Source of the DNA: Prochilodus magdalenae
Taxonomy: Eukaryota; Chordata; Actinopteri; Characiformes; Prochilodontidae
DNA: 64,000 nt
Assembly: GCA_024036415.1 (NCBI GenBank)
Contig: JAMWET010001084.1
Span: forward strand, 77,501-141,500
Direction: 5' to 3'
Both the position numbers and the translations under genes were made by a program. The stretch's first letter is position 1. The number at the start of each line of letters is the position of its first letter. This document shows, piece after piece, positions 53,591 to 64,000 of this stretch. Below the pieces are notes generated by a model, which was given only the letters and a program-made list of their open reading frames with translations, was not told where the DNA came from and searched no databases.

Positions 53591-55965
53591 GCCCAGTTTC
53601 TTTTCACTGAAGGTTTTTTAGAACACTACTTTTACTCTATACAGCATTTAATACTTTTCAACTTTTTACAACATTAAAAACTTTATACTAAATTGAATAT
53701 TTTATACAGCATTAAATGTTTTTTACAGCACTGGAAACTTTTTACAACATTGAAAACATTTTACAACAATGGTAACATTTTACATTGAAACTTTACAGCA
53801 CTGAACTTTTTGAAAAGTTTACCAAACTTTTTGAACTTCACCGAAAACATTGAAAACTTTTTACAACATTGAAAACGTTTTACAACATTGAAAATTTTAC
53901 CGCACCAAACTTTTTACAACATTGAAAACTTTACATCACCGAACCTTATACAACATTGAAAACTTTTTACAATATTGGAAACTTTTTACATCATTGAAAA
54001 CTTTTTACAACATTGGAAACTTTATACAAAATTAATTATTTTTACAACATTTAATTAACTTTATACAGCATTAAATGTTTTTACAGCACTGACAAATTTA
54101 CAGCGCTGAAAACTGTATGCTACATTCAAAACGTATATAAAATTGAACACAGCATTAAATGTTTTTTACAGAACTAAAAACTTTTTCAACATTGAAACCT
54201 GTCAGGACAAAAGACTCCGGTTGCAGAGTTAAAAGTTAAGGCTGGATGTTTATTAAACAGGGAAGTGATCAAACTATGCAGCAATGTAATACAGCAACAA
54301 GGGTAGGGCTAGAAAACGTAGTCGAGGCAGGCAAAGTTGAAACCAGAAGAGACAATCAGCGGAGGCAAACAAGTTTAGAGGAGAAGGCAAAAGGGTAGTC
54401 GAAAAAACGGAAACAGAGATCAAGAACCAGAAATGAGATAACACAGAGAAAGAACGCTCAGAATTGCAAACTACGTTGGCAAAGCTTCGTAAAGGCTGAA
54501 GCGGCGTGGAGAGGTATAAATGGAGGACGATAATTGGGTTCAGCTGTTCACTAAAACTCCGGTGATGGCGAGCAAACCGGATTGGACGCTGGCGTGGCGT
54601 CATCGAACGTTGCCCTCTGGGAAGTTGAGTCCGGAGAAGCACGGGAGCAGGGAAAACCCGGAAGCGTGACAAAACCTTTATGCAAAATTGAATACTTTTT
54701 ACACCATTTAAGTTTACAGCACTGAAAACTTTTTCTTGAGTTCTTTATCCATCATTTAATACCTTTTACATCATTACATACGTTTAACAACATAAAATAC
54801 TTTTACTTTTACTTAAGTACTTTTTATACTTTTAGCTTTTCACAGCACTGAATATGCTTTACATGACTAAACTTTGTACATGATTGAATTTTTTTACTAC
54901 TTTAAAGACTTTTTAGAGGATTTAAAACTTTGTACAACATTACTCAGTAGTAGCCCGCTTATCTCACAGGCAGGTAAATGATGCTCAGGATATAAATGTT
55001 AGTTTGATTAATTTCATTTTGCTTAATAAAACACAAACACAAGTTTTTCACATTAGTAAAACATTAACAAGCTCGTAAATAAACCTGTACATCAGTGTAG
55101 CTCAGCGCAGAGTAGAACCGCTAGAACAGAAATACAATATTATTCACATAACAGAAAACATGAGAATTTCAGAAATGTGTTAACGGGTTAAAGACACTAC
55201 TTTATTATTAATATTGATATTAATAAAATTATAACTTAGCCAGTACAGCTACATTAAACAAAGTAGGTCATGTGATAATAAAATGAAATACTTTTTAACT
55301 GAAAACTTTACAGCAACCAACTTTTTTACAAGATTGAAAACTTTATACTAAATTGAATACTTTATACAGCACTGAAAACCTTACCGCACTGAAAACTTTT
55401 TACAACATTGAAAACTTTACAGCATTGAACTTTTTACAACACTGAAAACTTTACAGCACCAAACTTTTTACAAGATTGAAAACTTTACAGCACCGAACTT
55501 TTTACAAGATTGAAAACTTTATACTAAATTGAATACTTTACACAGCACTGAAAACTTTTTACAACATTGAAAATGTTACAGCACAAAACTTTTTACAAGA
55601 TTGAAAACTTTACAGCACCGAACTTTTTACAAGATTGAAAACTTTATACTAAATTGAATACTTTACACAGCACTGAAAATCTTACAGCACTGAAAACTTT
55701 TTACAACATTGAAAACTTTTTACAACATTAAAAAAAATGTACAGCACCAAACTTTTTACAAGATTGAAAACTTTACAGCACCGAACTTTTTACAAGATTG
55801 AAAACTTTACAGCACCGAACTTTTTACAAGATTGAAAACTTTACAGCGCCGAACTTTTTTACCAGATTGAAAACTTTACAGCACCGAACTTTTTACAAGA
55901 TTGAAAACTTTATACTTAATTAGAATACTTTACACAGCACTAAAACTTTACAGCACTGAAAAACG
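53591..55965. repeat. AT-rich minisatellite, ~34-bp core unit, split by a solo LTR
   Basis: The clearest unit (55730-55910) is GATTGAAAACTTTACAGCAC plus CGAACTTTTTACAA, 34 bp. Elsewhere period and order vary (TTTTTACAACATTGAAAAC). The array is broken at 54200-54671 by a solo LTR and at about 54930-55290 by unique AT-rich sequence. Confidence 0.92.
54200..54671 (-). mobile_element. Solo LTR, Ty3/Gypsy-like
   Basis: 472 bp bounded by TG...CA: the plus strand begins TGTCAGGAC and ends GCGTGACA, with short inverted ends TGTCA/TGACA. It is flanked on both sides by the 5-bp target duplication AAACC (54195-54199 and 54672-54676). On the minus strand it starts TGTCACGCTTCCGGG, has a TATA-like ATTTATACC and an AATAAA signal at 54249-54254 near its 3' end, and ends GTCCTGACA. 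These fit a fish Gypsy-type LTR. No internal region or second LTR is present, so it is most simply an LTR-LTR recombination product. The 132-codon frame inside is meaningless. Confidence 0.88.
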
Positions 55966-56660
55966 AAGCTACGTCCAGGCCACTGACCAACAGCTCATTT
56001 CCCTTACACTGCCACTGCCTTTCTGTTCTAGCCCTCTTAGTGTTTCTCAGCGCAGCAGATCTGAAGATGTTTCCACCCTCATGGGTGGAGGTCTATGATG
56101 TCAGATGCGTCACTGCATTAAAGAGCTGAAGAAGCAGTTTAGTCAAAACAGCCCAGCAGTAAACGAAAGAATTATTACATCCACCAATTAGCATCATGCA
56201 GATCACGTCGCTTAATCAGCAGCTACTAGCTTTCAGTCCCTGTTAGCCAGATTAGCGTGCTTGGTGGAGATATTACTCTAACGCGAGGCAGAGCGCGAGA
56301 GAGGGAACACGACCCGATGATTATTGCACCCCAGAGACGTGTGGGTGAACAGGTTGGCATGTGGGCCGCTGCTGCTGCTGCTGCCTCTCTGCACTTATTC
56401 GCTGAATCACCTCTGTGTAAATCAGCATGCAGCTGGATCACAGCCAACCTGACCACTCAGGCACCATATGGGACAACAGTGATGGCTCCACAGGGAGGAT
56501 GGTGTCCAGGAGGAGAACGGAGAGGGATTCATGAGGTGTGGCCCATGAGGTCATAGTATAAGATGTGCCAAAACTTTTGCACAAGCAACATTTTTACCAA
56601 GTGGTGTCAGTAGTCATGTCAGAACATTATAAACACATACCTGGAATAACCATCGGATTA
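55966..56660. other. Unassigned unique sequence
   Basis: Includes 56160-56300 (CACCAATTAGCATCATGC, GATTAGCGTGCTTGG), another AT-core string set that may be conserved non-coding DNA. No gene evidence. Confidence 0.35.
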
Positions 56661-57060
56661 CAGTTCGGATGACGCTAGCGAGACGTTGTGGCATGGGTGA
56701 TGGAAGGTATACGGAGGCACTCCTGTCCATTCCAACTGCAGATCCCCCAGACTGTGTGGTCGTTGGTCAGCTGGTGATCCCAGTGTTCCCAGATGTGCTC
56801 CAGTTGATTGAGATCAGGCGAGTTTGCAGACCAGGCAGGCACCCCAAAGTCACTGGAGTGGTCCTGGAACCACTGATGCACCACGTTGCGCGGTGTGGTG
56901 GGCCGTTATCCTGTAGATAGATATCATTAGGAGGGAAAGCCAACATGTACAGGTGCACATAATCTGCTAGGACTACCTAGTACCTGTTTGGTATTCATCA
57001 TCCCCGATCATGCCAGGAGAACACCCCCCGTTGATGACGAGCCTTGGTTAACTTGGCCAT
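56661..57060 (-). pseudogene. Tc1 transposase fragment with second D and E blocks
   Basis: On the minus strand: GVFSWHDRG (about 57010), then PPNDIYLQDNGPPHRATWC with the second catalytic D (QDN; about 56900), then in a shifted frame VHQWFQDHSSDFGVPAWSAN and SPDLNQLEHIWE with the catalytic E (about 56825). It ends with the common C-terminal region (MPQRLASVI). Two frameshifts. This is the half missing from the neighbouring deleted element, but from a lineage with GVFSWHD like the one at 43 kb. Confidence 0.8.
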
Positions 57061-57505
57061 GTCTCTGTATGGAGCTGTAGAGGTTCCTAATGGAGTCATG
57101 TGATAATCCATCCCATGCAGCTTGAACATCCTCACACAGTTCCTGCAGATGGTGCGGTAGGGGTGGAGGTGGAGGGACACCAGGCCTTCTGGACATGTGA
57201 CTACAAACCGCGCATCTTGGTGCTGACCACGGTGCCTCCACACACGGATTCGTTGGGCGTCTCCACCAAGACTAAAGCGGGACTCGTCACTGAAGATGAC
57301 CCGCTGCCATTCTGAGTCACTCCATGACAGTCTGGTACGACACCACTGCAGTCTTTGGTGACGGTGACGTGGTGTTAAGGACAGTCGTGGTAACGGTCTG
57401 TGTGCATGTAGTCCTGCGTGGTGCAGCCGTCTGCCAATGGCTGCCAATCAGGATGACTCATGGAGGACACCACTGCTCGCTGGATGTCTGCAGTCATGGC
57501 TAATG
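57060..57505 (-). mobile_element. Internally deleted Tc1-derived element, copy 5
   Basis: A minus-strand frame reads GRRLHHAGLHAHRPLPRLSL, then WSDSEWQRVIFSDESRFS (first D), then IRVWRHRGQHQDARFVV, then the shared junction (CPEGLVSLHLHPYRTICRNC), and GLSHDSIRNLYSSI. Unlike the other copies its C-terminal end is cut at SSIQRHG (57060), where the fragment at 56661 begins. Its N-terminal outer end is also missing beyond 57505. Confidence 0.85.
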
Positions 57506-59179
57506 GGTCACTGCGCTCATGTTTGGTTCTTTGTTGGTTCTCTCCATCTCTGTGGTTTGTGTAGGTCTCCCAGAACCTTCATGATGTTGGTGCATGCCCT
57601 CTTTTGATGCCAGCAGTGTGCTTTGGTAGTATTTTTGCCAGGCTGGTATGCTGCGCAGTAGACAATAAGACCATCCCGCTTCCTGGAGCTTTACATTCCG
57701 ACCCCTCCGACTCTTTAACTCTTCTAACTGCTGGAACTGCTCATCTCAAACTCGTCTCCAAGGCAACACAACAGCACAGGTCAGGATGGAAAGTATGCAT
57801 GCCAGGATGCCCAGGACGCAGTCAGGTACTTCAATAATGCTGGACCAAAAGGTCCATTCCTGATCAGACCAGACATTCCAGAATTGGAATATTAACGATA
57901 GCTGGATCCAGAGTTCTAGGTGTTTAGCTGTGTCAGTATCTATACGAGCAGCCCAATAATGGCTTTATGGAGTCCAGCTGTCCCAAGCCCCCCTCGCCAT
58001 GGGCCTGAGTGTTATTGATACGACAATAGCCCATCTGTTAATGCACAATCAGTATCAGCCATCCTCTATTCCCTCATCAGTGGTCAGTTTCTGAACACAG
58101 AGCCAATCACAGACCTGGAATGAGCTCCTGAATGGTAAGTGGACCTGATGGAGCAGACTGTGAGTGTAGACATCGTAGAGAATAGTAAATATGATGATAT
58201 AGAGCAAATGCTGTCAGTGTATCACGAGTCCACTCACGACCGACTGGATTGTTATTGGCTTATTGGTCCAGCTGGTGAAATACTGCATCCCTGGAATCTG
58301 TCCAGTCCTAATGGCTGGCTGTGGGGACGATGGAGAGGCACTCGGAATCGAGCGTTCAGCTCATTAATCCACCTTCTGGATGGACTTAATAATAATCCGC
58401 TCACAGGTGTGTACGCTGAGCTGAACAGGACTCTATTGGTGGTCAAACAATTACCAGTGATCAGAAAGTATTGAGCCACTGAATGTGTCGATGAAGGGTG
58501 TGCTTTAAGTTACATGGCAAGCGACGCTGATATGATGCTCTGGGAAGGCATCCTGAACATGGTTATTATATCTAATGAGGTGGACATTGCTTGATTTTGA
58601 TTTGATTTTCTAAGCAGTTTTAAAATATTTAAAATACTGGTATGGCAGTAACAAGGCTTAATGAAGGTATTACTATCATTTCCAGTTGTTAAGATCATTT
58701 TAAAATAAGCCAACAACCTCTATATATGGTAATAACTAGGTTATAACATACTTATTACAGTGTAATTACAACACAAATTTGAATACTGACGTTTCACTTT
58801 CCTTTTCTGCAGTGTAGCACTGTTTACATCCCTCTCTCCTCTGTTATTAATGTCTAATAATGTGTTGTGTGATTTTGGAAAGCTTCAGAGATGAAGTAGG
58901 TTGATTTGTGGAATGTTGAACCTGAACCTGGATAGGTCTTGGAAATGTTTAGCCCAAATTTTGGCAAGGCCAATCATAATGTACACATGCACATCTGCCT
59001 TAGAGCCTGTAGGATTGGATGTAGGTGAGGTCCTGTTTACTATATATATATATAATTAAAGATGTTTACATTAATTAACTCAACATAAACTATGATATAC
59101 TAACATGGTCGCTGTGTGTCAGTTCTGTGTCGGCGCTTGCTGCAACCTCTTTTGTTTGTGTGGAGCTGATGTTCACCTA
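57506..59179. other. Unassigned sequence
   Basis: About 1.7 kb. A weak match to the outer part of the palindromic repeat (GGTAAGTGGACCTGATGG at 58134) opens an otherwise motif-free 111-codon frame (58139-58474). 58490-59060 is AT-rich with a short TA run at 59039-59056. No gene I can support. Confidence 0.35.
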
Positions 59180-59425
59180 GGGTGGCACTGTGGGTAGCGC
59201 TGGTGCCACACAGCGAAGAAGGTTCTGGATTCGGTTCCCCGGCCAGGCAGTGAGGCTCCCTTCTGTGTGGAGCTTGGGTTTTCTCCAGGTGCTCAGGTTT
59301 CCTTCTGCAATTCCTCATACACTCCAAAGACATGCAGTCAGGTGAACTGGAGATCCCAAATTCCACCATCCCCTAGATGTGAGTGTGTTGTGAACGTGTC
59401 CCAATGAGCACTGGGACAGGCTCTA
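59180..59425 (+). mobile_element. tRNA-like SINE (GGCGGCACGGTGG type)
   Basis: GGTGGCACTGTGGGTAGCGC, CACACAGCGAAGAAGG and GGATTCGGTTCCCCGGCC follow the layout of a very common fish repeat (GGCGGCACGGTGG..., ending with GGGTGCTCCGGTTTCC). Here CCAGGTGCTCAGGTTTCCTT and CAAAGACATGCAGTCAGGTG continue it. Pol III A and B boxes are both recognisable but mutated. Old copy. Confidence 0.7.
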
Positions 59426-59434
59426 GCTCTGAAG

Positions 59435-59740
59435 ACATTCTCAATGTTGGAGTTAGCAGCTTCTTAAGGACTAGTACACTCCTCAAACCAAGATGGTTCT
59501 TCAAGGGTTCCTTAGTTAAGGCAATGGTTATGTATGTAGAGCCATGAACACTCAAAAACCCTTTCCATGTTTAAAAGGTTCTTTGATGGTTAAATGGTTC
59601 TCCAGGTTATGTGTAGCACCAAAAGCCCAGATCTGTGACAATGCCAAAGTAGTAACAGAAATGGAACCCCTATTTGGAGCTACATATCATTTGAAGGAAC
59701 CATTCAAAGAAGGTTCTGCAGAGTTCTGATTATTCAAATG
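59435..59740. repeat. GGTTCTT/AAGAACC-rich interspersed repeat
   Basis: Several GGTTCTTCAAGGGTTCC, AAAAGGTTCTTTGATGG and GGAACCATTCAAAGAAGG units in both orientations, giving a loose palindromic pattern. This is a widespread fish repeat type as I remember it. Related CTGAAGAACCCTC units occur near 60120. Confidence 0.55.
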
Positions 59741-60975
59741 GTCATGTAAGAAGCATGTTCTGGGTTCCTAGATCATAACAAGGCCCAGAGATCCTAATCA
59801 GTAGTCAACAGTTTGGATTTCAAGGTGCATATGTACATGGATCTCAGTGTATGTGCAACAATAGCAAGACAGGTTCCACACAGCAATGGTGAAATAACAG
59901 CCCAACACTTGGAGCACATCTGAAACCAACTTTATGCCTCAAGAAGTAAGGAATGTAACGTTCTTCATCTTCTAGATTACCAGATTACTTCTAGATTACT
60001 GCCTGAATAGATCTACTAGATGTAGATCCATATTTTCCCTTTATCTGAGATCCTGAATTCCGGAAGTTTTCAGATTGCTAATAGCCAGTAAACCCACTCA
60101 TTAGGTTTACTAAAGAACCCCTGAAGAACCCTCAAACAACCCTCAAAGAGGGTAGGACCTGCTGGGCTTGTGAAATCTGTATATCCAATAGGATCTATGA
60201 GACGGATCTCCTGGGCTCAGCCACCATCTCTCAGGATGTGTGTGCGGGTGGCGAGGTTGTTCAGCTGAAGCTGCCACTCCAGAGGGGGGTGTAGAGCTGT
60301 TAGAACAGCTTCGAGTGGAGGGAATAACGGCTTACAGTTACAACAGGCTCTTCTTGGCCACTTGCTGTGATAGACAGCCCACTCTCACTCCCTCTCTCAG
60401 CGCTCTGCTCTGGGCGAGTCTGGAATGCTCCTGATCTTGAGAGCTGCCACTGTTACCGAGATGAATATATCATTAACCCAAATCAACAAACTGACCTTCG
60501 CAAACACCGCTGTCCACCTCAGTCGCCTGTCCTTCCTGTGTTCAGCGCTGTACGTGCAGTGCAGGTGGTCCTGTATGGCCGGGTCATGCCTGTCCGAGTT
60601 GAGGGGGATTAGACAGATACAGGGCCAGTACCAAGCTCATTTACTCGCATGTGACGTAATCCGTCTGTACGCTGCCTCGCTAATGAACGAATGACTCGGT
60701 GGCGGTGAAGGAGGGTCCGCTCAGCCAGACAGCTGCTGACGCTGTGGCAGTCAGACATAAAGGTCACTTTAAACATTCTGACAGGAATTTAGACCCTGTT
60801 TAAACACACGCACCCACCCAGTTACAATCACAACCACTTCCCTGACACGGGTGGAGGCGACCCCTAGCCCCAGTACAGGCGGAGACACAGGCGTAAAGGA
60901 GGGGAACACGTTGACATTTGCTAGCAAAGTCCACATATAATAACTTTACCCTGTTTGACTGTGCTGTCCTGTAGG
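59741..60975. other. Unassigned sequence
   Basis: Unique, without tandem structure. Short plus-strand frames at 60240-60690 have no motif. No gene supported. Confidence 0.35.
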
Positions 60976-61725
60976 GAGGCTGTGCTGTCCTGTTGAGACC
61001 CACCTGTCCTGTAGAGCGGCTGTACTGTCCTTTAGGGAGGCTGTATTGTCCTCTTATGAGACCAGCCTGTCCTGTAGAGAGGCTGTACTGTCCTGTAAAG
61101 AGGCTGTCTTGTTGTATAGAGAGCCTGTCGGTCCTATAGAGAGGCTGTCCTGTTGAGACCCACCTGTCCTGTAGAGAGGCTGTACTGTTCTGTAGAGAGA
61201 CTGTCCTCTCCTGTAGAGAGGCTGTCCTGTCCTATAGGAAGGCTGTATTGTCCTGTTATGAGACCAGCCTGTCCTGTAGAGAGGCTGTACTGTCCTTTAG
61301 GGAGGCTGTATTGTCCTGTTATGAGACCAGCCTGTCCTGTAGAGAGGCTGTACTGTCCTGTCCTGTAGAGAGGCTACACTGTCCTGTAGAGAGGCTGTTC
61401 TGTCCTGTAGAGAGGCTGTACTGTCCTGTCCTGTAGAGAGGCTACACTGTCCTGTAGGGAGTCTGTATTATCCTGTTGTGAGACCAACCTGTCCTGTAAA
61501 GAGGCTGTCCTGTTCTGTATGGAGGCTGTCCTGTCCTGTTGTGAGCCCAACCTGTCCTATCGAGAGACTGCCCTGCCCTGTAGAGAGGCTGTACTGTCCT
61601 GTAGAGAGCCGTCTTGTTGAACAGAGAACCTGTCGGTCCTATAGAGAGTGTGCCCTGTCCTGTAGAGAGGCTTTACTCTCCTGTAGAGAGGCTGCACTGT
61701 CCTGTAGAGAGACTGTCCTGTCCCA
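60976..61725. repeat. ~21-bp minisatellite (CTGTAGAGAGGCTGTACTGTC)
   Basis: About 33 units of TGTCCTGTAGAGAGGCTGTA type, with insertions such as TATGAGACCAGCC and TGTTGTGAGCCCAACC, giving a roughly 60-bp higher-order pattern (61240-61350). Stop-free plus frames of 60-90 codons are artefacts. Confidence 0.9.
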
Positions 61726-62215
61726 CCCTGTGTGTGTACGGGACGGTTAGCCGGGTTGCTCGACACGCAGTGTTATTTTGAATGAAACTTGAGGTTCAGT
61801 TTTAGGTTTAGTCTAAACCGTTAGTAGACCTGTAGGGGTTTGCGTTTCATGTAGCATCATGGATCGAGCCTTTCCATACGGTGTGAGACACCATAGAACT
61901 ATATTTCTATACGTGCACCGTGTGTGTCTGGTTTAACGGGCCTTTAACTACAGCTCCACCTGCCAAAAGACCCCACCAACCCGAAGGCTGGGGGTGGGGT
62001 TCCAGGGGTAACCCGCAGACACTCAGGAGACTGAAGGAAATGATGTGTCCCTAATGAATCTATTTATCTTAAATTCCTTGCTGCTGTTATCTTCTTTAAT
62101 TTCATCTTCAGATTGTCTGTAATCTTTTTCATTTTAGTTAATCTGATTAAATTTACATTTTAATTTATTTTTCAGTTTCTTTAGGACATAAATGCTTGGG
62201 TCTATTGAGAATGAT
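61726..62215. other. Unassigned sequence
   Basis: Unique; AT-rich at 62080-62180. No feature recognised. Confidence 0.35.
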
Positions 62216-62680
62216 GTTTACCCACAATGTACTTCTGAAAATAGTGGTTGGTTTAATGATTGATTTATTGGTTGGTTGAATTGTTGATTGGTTGACTGAT
62301 TGGTTGAATGATTAATTGATGAATTGTTTGATTTATTGATTGCTTGATTGAGTTATTGGTTGAATTATTGATTGGTTGGTTGGTTGGTTAAATGATTGAC
62401 TGGTTGGTTGGTTGGTTGGTTGAATGACTGATTGGTTGGTTGGTTGAATGGTTTGGTTGGTTGGTTGGTTGGTTGGTTGAATGGTTTGGTTGGTTGATTG
62501 GTTGGTTAATTGGTTGGTTGGTTGGTTGGTTGGTTGGTTGAATGATTGGTTGGTTGGTTGACTGATTGGTTGGTTGGTTGATTGGTTGGTTGGTTGGTGG
62601 GTTTGTTGTTTGGTTGGTTGGCTGATTGGTTGGTTGGTTAATCGATTTATTGATTGGTTGATTGATTGACTGAGTTATTA
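62216..62680. repeat. (GGTT)n-based tract with TTGATTGAA interruptions
   Basis: GGTTGGTTGGTTGGTT runs separated by GAATGATTGGTTGACTGATT. On the minus strand this reads as an Asn/Gln/Pro/Thr repeat ([10 protein letters not shown]), an artefact of the tetranucleotide. Confidence 0.95.
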
Positions 62681-63273
62681 GCTGCAGACTCTGCATTGTA
62701 AAGTTGTTGTGCACACCCACACTGCCCGGTTCTTTGAATAACGAGTCTTTCATTGTATTTTTAGATAGTAAATCAGCTTGAGGAAGCTGGCTAGCCATTT
62801 AGTAACTGATATGCCACATTCGCTAGTTAGATCCTCAAGACCTAATCCAGGTGAAACTTTACTCATGTTTTTTTTCTGAACTTTCTGAAAGTTATTTGGA
62901 AAAGACGACACATCAATTAAAACCAGCCCATCCACTAGCTGGAATATTGGCATGCAGGCCAGCAGACTCCTGGTTTTTCTTCTTTCCTTTGAACACCACA
63001 GTTAGCGCCTCAGACTGAAGGCTCTTCTACAATGAAAGGCTGGTTACGTGAACCCGACACTGCTGCGAGCTGTGGGGGCAACAGTGGTGCAGAAAGAATG
63101 GTGCATGCCTACAGCAGAAGGTCAGAAATGAAAGGTTAAGGTTGATGGTCCCAATTTAATCAGTTTGTCCTCAGGCTAAAACTTCACTAGTCATAAGTCC
63201 TGAGTCATGCAAACATGTGAGCACTCCAACACCCCCAGTCATCTGGCCTTCCTCAAGAGCATAAAGAAGGAGA
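62681..63273. other. Unassigned sequence
   Basis: About 590 bp of unique DNA. No gene evidence. Confidence 0.35.
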
Positions 63274-63993
63274 AACCGCTGCTCCCAGAAGGAGGTGTGG
63301 GAGTGCAGGGCTGTTGGGAAGGAAGATAAAGGTTACCAGGAACAATACATGATGATAAATTTAGACTGATATGATCAATATTTATTGAGCTCCAGAAGTC
63401 TGTCTCTCAGTATGGCATTGAGCCACCATGTTCGCTAATATCTCATCTCGGTATGGAGCTGTAGAGGTTCCGAACAGTGTGCTGTGATAAAACATCCTCA
63501 CACAGTTCCTGCAGATGGTGCGGTAGGGGTGGAGGTGGAGGGACACCAGGTCTTCTGGACGTGTGACTACAGACCGTTCATCTCGGTGCTGACCACGGTG
63601 CCTCCACACACGGATTCGTTGGGCGTCTCCACCAAGACTAAAGCGGGACTCGTCACTGAAGATGACCCGCTGCCATTCTGAGTCACTCCATGACAGTCTG
63701 GTACGACACCACTGCAGTCTTTGGTGACGGTGACGTGGTGTTAAGGACAGTCGTGGTAACGGTCTGTGTGCATGTAGTCCTGCAGGGTGCAGCCGTCTGC
63801 CGATGGTGCTGCACTAACAGGATGACTCATGGAGGACACCACTGCTCGCTGGAGGTCTGTAATGTTGGGTGTTGGGTCAGTCAGGTACAGAGATCAGTGA
63901 ACCTGAATCATTAGCATGCCTCACAAAGTCAAACCCACCCACCAGGTTTCATACCTGTCGGTTGACTCCTTCTGTGTGCAGCTGTTTTGATGG
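63274..63993 (-). mobile_element. Internally deleted Tc1-derived element, copy 6 (both ends present)
   Basis: The minus-strand outer end (CATCAAAACAGCTGCACACA, to 63993) and the other end (GCTGCTCCCAGAAGGAGG, from 63274) form the terminal inverted repeat, consensus ACAGCTGCACMCAGAAGGAG. It shares the RGQHRDERSVVTRPEDLVSL junction. The first D block (FSDES) is readable at about 63650. A small deletion near 63480 removes part of the LQEL segment. At about 720 bp this is the best guide to the full deleted element. Confidence 0.87.
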
Positions 63994-64000
63994 AGAATGT

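Noticed and set aside
54274..54672. 132-codon minus-strand gene
   Set aside because: It lies wholly inside the solo LTR and ends at its border.
58139..58474. 111-codon plus-strand gene
   Set aside because: Its first codons lie in sequence related to the palindromic interspersed repeat, and nothing in the rest resembles a known domain.
62388..62798. Asn/Gln/Pro/Thr repeat protein
   Set aside because: Direct translation of the (GGTT)n tract.

Overview
This window looks like non-coding genomic DNA from a ray-finned fish, most likely a teleost. The evidence is repeat content: many degenerate Tc1/mariner elements of fish type, tRNA-derived SINEs with teleost-style tails, L2-like LINE fragments, a Ty3/Gypsy-like solo LTR, and very many minisatellites. 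An otophysan (characin/catfish group) is my best guess from the palindromic interspersed repeat and the GTTGCTA and GGCCACTTTATTAG minisatellites, but that is memory-based and weak. There are no prokaryotic operons, CRISPR arrays, rRNA or intact tRNA genes, and no complete host gene. The only host-coding candidate is one exon at 8126-8302, with splice-like borders and a signal-peptide-like reading frame. The window is therefore best read as intronic or intergenic sequence of a large locus.

Layout. 0-8 kb: an unclassified ~0.9 kb dispersed repeat, GTTGCTA minisatellite, a palindromic interspersed element, a duplicated AT-rich block with (TA)34, and unique CpG-bearing sequence. 8-10 kb: the candidate exon and a 44-bp minisatellite of about 33 copies. 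10-13 kb: SINE-like sequence and two Tc1-derived copies. 13-17.8 kb: 54-bp, 29-bp and 42-bp arrays, then a palindromic element with an expanded core and a SINE. 19-24 kb: a 20-bp array, an inverted pair of Tc1 helix-turn-helix segments and a 29-bp array. 25-31 kb: Tc1 copies, the second copy of the dispersed repeat, GTTGCTA arrays and a 41-bp array. 32-37.5 kb: a 16/32-bp array, a long CT tract, a second 29-bp array and a 52-bp array. 38-44 kb: the third dispersed-repeat copy, the best-preserved Tc1 element (dead), LINE remnants, a ~165-bp tandem repeat and a degenerate Tc1. 44-50.5 kb: two 31-bp arrays, a SINE, L2-like LINE pieces, a 41-bp array and the second 42-bp array. 50.5-53.5 kb: mostly unique, homeodomain-site-rich sequence. 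53.6-56 kb: an AT-rich 34-bp array broken by a solo LTR. 56-64 kb: more Tc1 copies, a SINE, a 21-bp array and a (GGTT)n tract.

Nothing here forms a pathway. What links the parts is repeat biology. By my own hand-drawn boundaries about 18 kb of the 64 kb is tandem repeat. Several minisatellite monomers recur in separate arrays, and one of them is clearly related to an interspersed palindromic element. A Tc1-derived element with one shared internal deletion occurs six times. All boundaries and copy numbers were estimated by eye and may be off by tens of bases.
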